NCBI GenBank assembly: GCA_002840845.1
Contig: PHCS01000017.1
Location: 1-58,978, forward strand
Length of the DNA: 58,978 nt
Origin: Betaproteobacteria bacterium HGW-Betaproteobacteria-14
GTDB lineage: Bacteria > Pseudomonadota > Gammaproteobacteria > Burkholderiales > Rhodocyclaceae
Direction: 5' to 3'
Shown: positions 42,810 to 49,019 of the stretch, in pieces
Layout of the letters: every line of letters starts with the position of its first letter
Position numbering within the stretch: position 1 is the first letter of the stretch
Notes under the pieces: generated by a model
The model's database searches: none
What the model was told of the DNA's origin: nothing
Seen by the model: only the letters and a program-made list of their open reading frames with translations
Made by a program: the position numbers and the translations under genes

Positions 42810-43030
42810 CGGCGGTCCATATCCTTGCCGATGCGGTTGCCGATATACCCGCCTACCGCGGCGCCGCCCACCGTGCCGACCGCATTTCCGCCGGTGAGCA
42901 CGGAGCCGGCGGCACCGCCCACCACCGCGCCGGTGACCGTGCCGACGTCCTGCCTGGTCATGGGCGTCGAGCAACCCGTCAGGGCCAAAGCGGCGCCCAG
43001 GACAGCCACACACAATTTGCTTGTTTTCAT
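42806..43030 (-). CDS. OsmB-like glycine-zipper lipoprotein
   Basis: A 74-residue lipoprotein with lipobox L-T-G-C near residue 20 and a glycine-zipper segment (G-A-V-V-G-G-A-A-G and G-A-A-V-G-G-Y-I-G-N-R-I-G). OsmB-type proteins respond to osmotic or envelope stress. The start ATG at 43030 is chosen because AGGAG lies eight bases upstream; the ATG at 43036 would be too close. It is encoded just downstream of the BON/EF-hand gene on the same strand. Confidence 0.8.
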   Translation of the reverse strand: MKTSKLCVAVLGAALALTGCSTPMTRQDVGTVTGAVVGGAAGSVLTGGNAVGTVGGAAVGGYIGNRIGKDMDRR

Positions 43031-43146
43031 AGCCATTACTCCTTGTTCATCGGATCCATGCAACCACGTCGCGGCAGAGCGGCGGACGGTGCCCGCGGGG
43101 GCCGCCCGGGGGTCACCTTTTTCCGCCTGATCCTGCCCTGTCCCGC

Positions 43147-43680
43147 TTATCCTTTAACGACGATGTTGTCATGCACCTTTTTGACACCTTCCACGCGGGC
43201 TGCAATCTCTCGCGCGCGCTGGGCCTGTTGCGCGTTGTCCACAAAGCCGGACAGCAAGACTTCACCGTAGGTTGTCTCGACGCTCACGTCGATGGCGCTG
43301 ACGACCGGGTCCTTGACCAGGGCGGCTTTTACTTTGGCGGTGACGAGACTGTCCTTGGCGAAGGAAGCCGCCCGCTGGCGGTCATAGATCGAGTGCGCCT
43401 TGATGAATTCGTCCCGCGAGAGCCTGTCATCGCGATTGCCATCGGCCTCCTTGAACGCCTCCATGAAGCGCGGCTGCTTGCTGGCCTCGTCACGACTGAC
43501 AAAGCCGTCATGATTGGCATCCAGCCGCTTGAACAGGGCGTCATTGGCGCTGGGATCGCCCGCCGCGGGCGGATTCATGGCCGGGTCGCTGGCCGCCCAG
43601 CCGGGCATGGCGGCAAGCAACAGCGCCGTCAGGGCGGCGGAAGCGATCAGGGGATGGGTGACAGTTTTCTTCGTTTTCAT
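43147..43680 (-). CDS. Periplasmic protein with EF-hands and a BON domain
   Basis: A 177-residue exported protein: signal peptide (about 1-30), two EF-hand loops (D-A-N-H-D-G-F-V-S-R-D-E and D-G-N-R-D-D-R-L-S-R-D-E), and a C-terminal BON domain (about 110-175) with G-E-V-L-L-S-G-F-V. BON domains bind membranes or sugars; the EF-hands suggest Ca2+ dependence. A perfect sigma-54 promoter and two near-consensus GlrR sites lie upstream, and the glrKR operon is adjacent, so it is probably an envelope-stress target. Confidence 0.85.
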   Translation of the reverse strand: MKTKKTVTHPLIASAALTALLLAAMPGWAASDPAMNPPAAGDPSANDALFKRLDANHDGFVSRDEASKQPRFMEAFKEADGNRDDRLSRDEFIKAHSIYDRQRAASFAKDSLVTAKVKAALVKDPVVSAIDVSVETTYGEVLLSGFVDNAQQAQRAREIAARVEGVKKVHDNIVVKG

Positions 43681-43740
43681 GGTTCAGTCCTTTCTCAAAA
43701 TGATGGAAGAAACCGTTTGGCGGTTCCCGCTCCTGTCCAC

Positions 43741-43755
43741 GCAATGGCCGTGCCA
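43741..43755 (-). promoter_or_regulatory. Sigma-54 promoter of the BON/EF-hand gene
   Basis: On the minus strand the sequence TGGCACGGCCATTGC matches all fixed bases of TGGCACG-N4-TTGC. Transcription would start near 43729, giving a 49-base leader that contains a small hairpin (AACCG / CGGTT) and an AAAGGA ribosome site. Confidence 0.88.
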
Positions 43756-43810
43756 ATCATTGACAATCATTTAGAATCAAATAGTTGAGATTAAAAAGTA
43801 AGTGTCTGCC

Positions 43811-43891
43811 TGTCGCAGAACTGCGACGAGACCGAGGGGGGGCAAATAACTAATTGATTAATTGCGGGAACACGGTCGCAATTAGGCGACA
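43811..43891. promoter_or_regulatory. Two GlrR-type activator sites upstream of the BON/EF-hand gene
   Basis: TGTCGCAGAACTGCGACG (43811-43828) and GGTCGCAATTAGGCGACA (43874-43891) each match TGTC-N10-GACA at seven of eight bases. Centres are 63 bp apart, six helical turns, at about -90 and -153. The wider gap 43681-44021 is AT-rich near 43760-43800 and contains no gene. Confidence 0.7.
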
Positions 43892-43942
43892 GGACAGCGG
43901 AGCGCCAGGATTAACCGGCCTCTTGAGTGACATACCTCAGCA

Positions 43943-43983
43943 CGTCATTCCGGGGCGGCCCTGCGGACAGCCCCGGAATGACG
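43943..43983. repeat. Long hairpin repeat in the glrR/BON intergenic region
   Basis: Arms CGTCATTCCGGGG and CCCCGGAATGACG with a 15-base loop, followed on the plus strand by GTTTTT. It resembles common proteobacterial intergenic hairpins. No plus-strand gene ends here, so a terminator role is unclear. Confidence 0.65.
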
Positions 43984-44021
43984 GTTTTTCCCACTTGTCG
44001 CATCCTGGCTGAACTTTGTCG

Positions 44022-45377
44022 CTAATCAGTGCCGGATTTAAAGCTGGCGGCTTCCAGGTGATGCCGGGCGAGCAATTTGTAGAAATCGGTGCGGTTGCGT
44101 TTGGCCAGACGTGCGGCTCGGCTGACGTTGCCCGCAGTGATCTTGAGTAACTGCACGAGATATTCCCGCTCGAAGCGGTTGCGCGCATCCTCGAAGGACG
44201 CGATGGCGTCGTCGGCTTCGCGTATGGCCTGATCCACCAGGACTGTGGGAATGATGGCTGTGGTGCTCAACACGAGCACCTGCTCGACCACGTTGGCGAG
44301 TTGGCGCACATTACCGGGCCAGGAAGCTGCCAACAGGCGTTCAATGGCTTCCGGCGCGAAGGCATGCACGTCCTTGCCGTACTGTCGCGCCATACGCAGC
44401 AGATGATGCTGGGCGAGCAGTGGGATGTCCTCCCGCCGGTCTGCCAGCCGCGGCAACTCCAGCGCAATGACGTTGAGACGATAGTAAAGATCCGCGCGAA
44501 AGCGGTTCTGTGCCATCTCCTCGGACAGATTCCGGTGAGTGGCCGAGACGATACGGACATCGATGGGCTGGGGACGGGTCGCACCGAGGGGGCGGACTTC
44601 GTGTTCCTGCAGCACGCGCAGCAACTTGACCTGGAGCGAAATCGGCATGTCGCCGATTTCGTCCAGGAGCAGCGTGCCGCCCGCGGCGGTGGCGAACAAC
44701 CCGGCGTGGTCTCGCGCCGCGCCGGTGAAGGCGCCTTTGACGTAGCCGAACAGTTCCGACTCGAGCAGATTCTCCGGAATGGCGCCGCAGTTGATGGCGA
44801 CGAAGGGACCGCCCGCGCGCCGGCTCGCCCGATGGATGCCTCGCGCCAGCAATTCCTTGCCGGTGCCGCTCTCCCCCAGGATCAAAACCGGGGCGTCTCC
44901 GGCAGCGACCTGCCTGGCCTTCGCCAGCACCGCCTCCATCTTCGGGCTGCGCGTTATCATGTCCGCGCGCCACACCTCATCCGTCTCTCCCTGTTGGTCT
45001 GCGGCGCTGGTCCGCAGCGCGGCACGAATGGTTTCCGCGAGCCGCTGAGCATCCACCGGCTTTTCCAGATAACCGAACACCCCCCGCTGGGTTGCTGCAA
45101 CCGCATCCGGTATGGTGCCGTGGGCCGTGAGGATGATGACGGGCAGGCCGGGGTATTCCCGGCAGACGGCCTCGAAGAGGGCGATCCCGTCCATGCCCGC
45201 CATGCGCAGATCGGTGAGCACCACCTGCGGCCGGCTTGCGGCCAGTGCGGCAAGGGCCTGGGCGCCTCCGTTGGCCGTGGCCACCTCGAAACCGGCGCTC
45301 TTCAGGCGCAGGCTGAGAAGGCGCAACAAATCCGGATCGTCGTCCACTGCCAGGACGCGTTCGCCACGGGTATTCAT
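44022..45377 (-). CDS. glrR: Sigma-54 response regulator GlrR/QseF
   Basis: A 451-residue activator: receiver domain with Asp56 in L-T-D-L-R-M-A-G-M-D-G, AAA+ domain with G-E-S-G-T-G-K-E and G-A-F-T-G-A, and a C-terminal Fis-type DNA-binding helix pair (N-V-S-R-A-A-R-L-A-K-R-N-R). It is last in a three-gene operon with qseG and glrK, the order known from enterobacteria. GlrR activates sigma-54 promoters through TGTC-N10-GACA sites; such sites occur in this window before the BON/EF-hand and mlaC-like genes. Confidence 0.88.
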   Translation of the reverse strand: MNTRGERVLAVDDDPDLLRLLSLRLKSAGFEVATANGGAQALAALAASRPQVVLTDLRMAGMDGIALFEAVCREYPGLPVIILTAHGTIPDAVAATQRGVFGYLEKPVDAQRLAETIRAALRTSAADQQGETDEVWRADMITRSPKMEAVLAKARQVAAGDAPVLILGESGTGKELLARGIHRASRRAGGPFVAINCGAIPENLLESELFGYVKGAFTGAARDHAGLFATAAGGTLLLDEIGDMPISLQVKLLRVLQEHEVRPLGATRPQPIDVRIVSATHRNLSEEMAQNRFRADLYYRLNVIALELPRLADRREDIPLLAQHHLLRMARQYGKDVHAFAPEAIERLLAASWPGNVRQLANVVEQVLVLSTTAIIPTVLVDQAIREADDAIASFEDARNRFEREYLVQLLKITAGNVSRAARLAKRNRTDFYKLLARHHLEAASFKSGTD

Positions 45378-45877
45378 TTGCCGCCTCCGCCCTCGCGTCC
45401 CCCTAGGCTTTTCTCCAGCGCCTTGAGGGAGTCGAGCTTGCGCCTGAGCTCCGCCTCTTCCGTTTCAGCCCGGTGCAGTTCCGCGAGCAGCGTGCGCAGC
45501 ATGATGGCGAAGGTTCGAAGAGGCGAGCTGCGGTTGCTCACGACTGGATCCAACGCTTCCAAGGCCTGCGCATCGTCGGCTGTGCCGCCGCCGGGCACCG
45601 CGAGCACGAGCGCGAAGCGCAGCCGATTCACGTCGGAAGGCTTTGCGGACATTTCCAGGCGCACACGTTCTCTTTCCTTGGCAAGCTCGGCCGCACGCAG
45701 GCGCTGGGCCCATTCGAAGTAGGCCAGCAGTTTCTCGCTTTCGCTGGCTGGCGGCACGAATGCCGTCTTCGCCTCGGATTCGGCGGGCCCCTGCGGCACG
45801 CCCAGAGTGGTACAAGCGCCCATCATGAGGAAGGCCGTCAGCAGGAATAACCACGCAGATAAGCGGACGGCCGTCAT
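45374..45877 (-). CDS. qseG: QseG-like lipoprotein
   Basis: A 167-residue lipoprotein with signal peptide and lipobox M-G-A-C (Cys near residue 22) and a C-terminal coiled coil (E-T-E-E-A-E-L-R-R-K-L-D-S-L). It overlaps glrR and the kinase gene by four bases each. In E. coli, QseG is an outer-membrane lipoprotein needed for the kinase GlrK to work. Identity rests on position, lipobox and coiled coil; sequence similarity is low in this family. Confidence 0.72.
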   Translation of the reverse strand: MTAVRLSAWLFLLTAFLMMGACTTLGVPQGPAESEAKTAFVPPASESEKLLAYFEWAQRLRAAELAKERERVRLEMSAKPSDVNRLRFALVLAVPGGGTADDAQALEALDPVVSNRSSPLRTFAIMLRTLLAELHRAETEEAELRRKLDSLKALEKSLGGREGGGGK

Positions 45878-47271
45878 GCGGGTTCCACCGGTAGCCTGAC
45901 CCGGAAGCAGGCGCCCGGTTCGGCGTCGGACAGTTCGATGGTGCCGCCGTGGGCGAGGACGTGTTCGCGCGCAATCGACAGCCCGATGCCCGAGCCGGGC
46001 ACGGGCCCCGAGGCGACGGCGCGCCCCTGCACAAAGGGGTCGAATATCCGCTCGCGTTCTTCCTCGGCGATTCCCGGACCCTCGTCGGCGACTTCGATCA
46101 TGAGCTGTCCATCCATATAGTGGGCCGTTACGCGAACACAGGCGCCTGAGGGAGAATACTTGATTGCGTTGGAAACCAGGTTGTCCAGGATGGTCTTGAG
46201 TTTCTTTGCATCGGCACGTATGCGCACGGGGTCCACGGTGACTTTCGTCTGCAACAGCTTCGCACGCAAGGCCAGTTCATGGCTCGAGAGGGACTGTTCC
46301 ACCAGATCGGGCAGCGCCGTCGCGACAGGCTCCAAGGCGGTGCGCCCGAACTGGGCTTGACCGTATTGCAGCAGGCCTTCTATCAGCCTCTGCAATTCTA
46401 AGGCATTGCGCTGCATGATTTCCGCCACTTCACGCTGCTCCGGGCTAAGCCTGCCCAGACTGCGCTCCTGCATCAGCTCGGCGCCGTCGCGCAGCGCCGT
46501 CAGGGGGGTCTTGAGGGCATGGGCGATCTCACGCAGGAAATGGTTCTTGTCCTGCTCCAGGCCAATCAACTCCCTGCGCATCCAGTCCAGGCGCTGCCCC
46601 AGATCCGCAAGATCGTCCGGTCCGTCGATCCGTACGGGCTCGGACAAGTGGCCCCGCCCGAGTTGCCGGATGGCGCGATCGAGGTCGCGGATCGGCCGGG
46701 CGATGAGCACGGTGAAGCCGACGACCAGGAACGCGATCACCGGCAGCAGGGCGAGCAATTGAGAGAAAGCCATGCGCCGCACCTTGCGGGCCGTGGTGCG
46801 CAGGGATTCCACTTCGCTGTCGATGCGCTGGGCCCCTGCCTGCGCCACGGACTCGGCCAGTTCGTGGAGCGCGGCGAAGCGTTCGATGGCAGCACGGCGC
46901 GAGGTGCTGGTCGTGGCGGGATCGGAGAGGGCAGCGTATATGCCATCCTCTATCGACGCGACGGAGGCGACCGGCGACTTCACCTGCTCGCCCGCGTCCA
47001 GTTCCCGCAGCTCCCGCAATGCCTCCTCCAGCAGGCGGCGATTCTGCCTGTAGGTGCCCAGATACTCGCGGTCGTCGAGAATGGCGAATTGGCGGGCATT
47101 GCGCTCGAGTACTGTGATGGCTTCCGCGAGCCGGCGTCCGGCGCGCGTTTCCACCATCGCGCCATAGACCGCCTGCTCGCTGCGATCGGCCAGGGTGGAC
47201 ACCGACACCGCGCTGGTGATGAGGCCGATGGCCGCGGGTACCGCCACCAGGGCAAAACCGATGATCAGCAA
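45874..47271 (-). CDS. glrK: Sensor histidine kinase GlrK/QseE
   Basis: A 465-residue kinase: first helix (about 1-22), helical periplasmic region (25-170), second helix (about 172-190), HAMP domain, dimerisation domain with F-L-R-E-I-A-H-A-L-K-T-P-L, and ATPase domain ending in G-S-G-I-G-L-S-I. The arrangement and the H-A-L-K-T-P-L-T-A-L-R-D-G region match GlrK. The start is doubtful: TTG at 47271 is the only standard start in the frame and has a poor ribosome site, while the open frame continues upstream through G-Y-P-H-S-F-R-R, which looks like real N-terminal sequence. Confidence 0.85.
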   Translation of the reverse strand: MLIIGFALVAVPAAIGLITSAVSVSTLADRSEQAVYGAMVETRAGRRLAEAITVLERNARQFAILDDREYLGTYRQNRRLLEEALRELRELDAGEQVKSPVASVASIEDGIYAALSDPATTSTSRRAAIERFAALHELAESVAQAGAQRIDSEVESLRTTARKVRRMAFSQLLALLPVIAFLVVGFTVLIARPIRDLDRAIRQLGRGHLSEPVRIDGPDDLADLGQRLDWMRRELIGLEQDKNHFLREIAHALKTPLTALRDGAELMQERSLGRLSPEQREVAEIMQRNALELQRLIEGLLQYGQAQFGRTALEPVATALPDLVEQSLSSHELALRAKLLQTKVTVDPVRIRADAKKLKTILDNLVSNAIKYSPSGACVRVTAHYMDGQLMIEVADEGPGIAEEERERIFDPFVQGRAVASGPVPGSGIGLSIAREHVLAHGGTIELSDAEPGACFRVRLPVEPA

Positions 47272-47360
47272 GCGCCTGAATGAGTGCGGATAGCCTTGCA
47301 GAATGCGTGTGAGCTTCGTTTCAGTCTCCCAGACTGCATGAACCGGCAGTACGATTGGCT

Positions 47361-47389
47361 ACTTTACCCTCGCGGTGCGGGACACTCAA
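47361..47389 (-). promoter_or_regulatory. Candidate sigma-70 promoter of the glrK-qseG-glrR operon
   Basis: On the minus strand TTGAGT and TAAAGT are 17 bases apart, four of six matches each, giving a start near 47354 and a leader of about 80 bases before TTG 47271. Confidence 0.4.
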
Positions 47390-47420
47390 ACGGGTACGCC
47401 ACCCACAGACCCTCGCCCGC

Positions 47421-47502
47421 AACGTCGGCGACAGGACTGCCCATCGTCTTCCCCATGCCGATGGACATCATCTCGAAGCTGGTGCCGGACAAGCGCCCCT
47501 GA
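47421..47502 (+). pseudogene. Remnant of the 3' end of a slipin gene
   Basis: From 47441 to 47494 the DNA is nearly identical to the 3' end of the intact slipin gene (around 37455-37518), with a nine-base in-frame deletion, and reads [17 protein letters not shown] to a stop. Upstream similarity back to 47421 is in a shifted frame. It lies in the 47272-47572 gap between glrK and a PAS kinase and is followed by motif copy E. Nothing else is recognisable in this gap. Confidence 0.8.
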
Positions 47503-47508
47503 CGTTGC

Positions 47509-47533
47509 CGCCGTCCTGCAGCGGCTGACTTTC
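47509..47533 (+). repeat. Dispersed motif copy E
   Basis: Exact match to both halves, six bases after the stop of the slipin remnant. Confidence 0.75.
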
Positions 47534-47572
47534 ACCCGCGCAGCCTGCCAGGCCGCCGCCGGCCTCACCACT

Positions 47573-48859
47573 TCACAGCGTAAACCAGAAGGTGGCGCCC
47601 TCGCCGGGGCTGCTCTCGGCCCAGACACGGCCGCCGTGGCGGAGCACGATGCGGCGCACGATGGCGAGGCCGATGCCGCTGCCGGCAAAGCGCTCCGCGG
47701 CATGCAGCCGCTGGAAAGGCTGGAACAGCTTGCCGGCGAACGCCATGTCGAAACCGGCGCCGTTGTCCCTGACGTAGAAAGCCTCCCCGCCGGGCGTGCT
47801 TGCTCGGCCGAACGCGACCTGCGCATCGGCACGCTCGGCGGTGTATTTCCAGGCATTGCCCAGCAGATTCTCGAGCAGGGCCTCCAGCAGCACCGGGTCG
47901 GCATGCGCGTCGAGGCCAGGCTCGATGCTCAGGGCAACGCTGCGCTGCGGCTCCAGTTCGCCCAGCGCGGAGAGGATTTTCGCGGCATGCGCGCTCAGGT
48001 CCACCTCCACCCGGAGCAACTCCTGCCGGCTGATGCGCGCCAGTTCGATCAGGTCGTCGATCACCTGACCCATGTGTTCGCTCGCGGCGCGGATGCGGCT
48101 CAGGCAGTGCAGGCCGTTCGCGTCCAGCTTGCCGCCGTATTCCTCCTCCAGTATCTGGCTGAAGCCGTTCAGCGCGCGCAGCGGCGCGCGCAGGTCGTGC
48201 GAGACGGAATAGCTGAAGGATTCGAGTTCATGGTTCGAGGCCTCGAGCGCGGCCGTGCGCTCGCGCACGCGCTGCTCCAGCGTCTCTTTGAGGCGATTGA
48301 CCGCTTTCTCGGCGCGCTTGAGCTCGCTGATGTCGGTCAGCGTGATGCGCTCCACCTGATCTTCGCCCGTCGTCCGCACGCGGTGCAGCCAGTCGAGGTG
48401 GACGGGAATGACGGACCCGTCATCGCGCCGTATTGCCAGGTCGCACGCCTGATGCTCCTTATGCTGCATTGCATTGACGAACAGGGCATGGAACCCGTCC
48501 CATTCCTCGGGCGCGACGAAGGTGGCAAACCGGCGCTGCCGCAGCTTGCCTCTTTCCACGCCCAGCAGTGCGGCGGCGGTCAGGTTGGCCTCGAGGATGA
48601 GGCCTTGTTCGCTCAGGGTGAGGTAGGCAATGGGGGCGAAGTCGTAGAGATCCACGTAGCGGTCGCGCGACGCCTCGAGCTCATCCTGCGTTTGCCGCAA
48701 GGTCTCGTTCTGCATCTCCAGTTCGATCTGGTGCACCTGCAGTTCGTGCAGCAATGCCCTGGCGGAGGCGGGCGCCACGGGCGGCATGCGGGCGTATTGC
48801 GCCTCGGCCGCCGCGCGCACCTGCGGATCGCATTGCCAGACTGCCTTCTTCTTGTGCAT
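47573..48859 (-). CDS. PAS-domain histidine kinase, cytoplasmic
   Basis: A 428-residue soluble kinase with no membrane helix: coiled-coil N-terminus (about 20-65), PAS domain (about 66-185), linker helix, dimerisation domain with S-Y-S-V-S-H-D-L-R-A-P-L near residue 215, and ATPase domain with N-A-W-K-Y and G-S-G-I-G-L-A-I. The H-D-L-R-A-P-L box is of the phytochrome-like subclass. No response regulator follows directly. It may work with the CheB-CheR-PAS protein encoded upstream on the same strand. Confidence 0.88.
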   Translation of the reverse strand: MHKKKAVWQCDPQVRAAAEAQYARMPPVAPASARALLHELQVHQIELEMQNETLRQTQDELEASRDRYVDLYDFAPIAYLTLSEQGLILEANLTAAALLGVERGKLRQRRFATFVAPEEWDGFHALFVNAMQHKEHQACDLAIRRDDGSVIPVHLDWLHRVRTTGEDQVERITLTDISELKRAEKAVNRLKETLEQRVRERTAALEASNHELESFSYSVSHDLRAPLRALNGFSQILEEEYGGKLDANGLHCLSRIRAASEHMGQVIDDLIELARISRQELLRVEVDLSAHAAKILSALGELEPQRSVALSIEPGLDAHADPVLLEALLENLLGNAWKYTAERADAQVAFGRASTPGGEAFYVRDNGAGFDMAFAGKLFQPFQRLHAAERFAGSGIGLAIVRRIVLRHGGRVWAESSPGEGATFWFTL

Positions 48860-49019
48860 GCTGCCTCCTTTCCGGGGACAAAACCCCGCAGCCCCGGAAG
48901 AGCCCTTTCAGGTAGGACACTATTCACCTTAGGCCGTTCTGAAAGCGCGGGCAAGCTATTCCCCAGGCCTGGGCAATCCCGAGCCAATACCGGCGGTAGG
49001 GTTATGGTTGATCGGTTGT

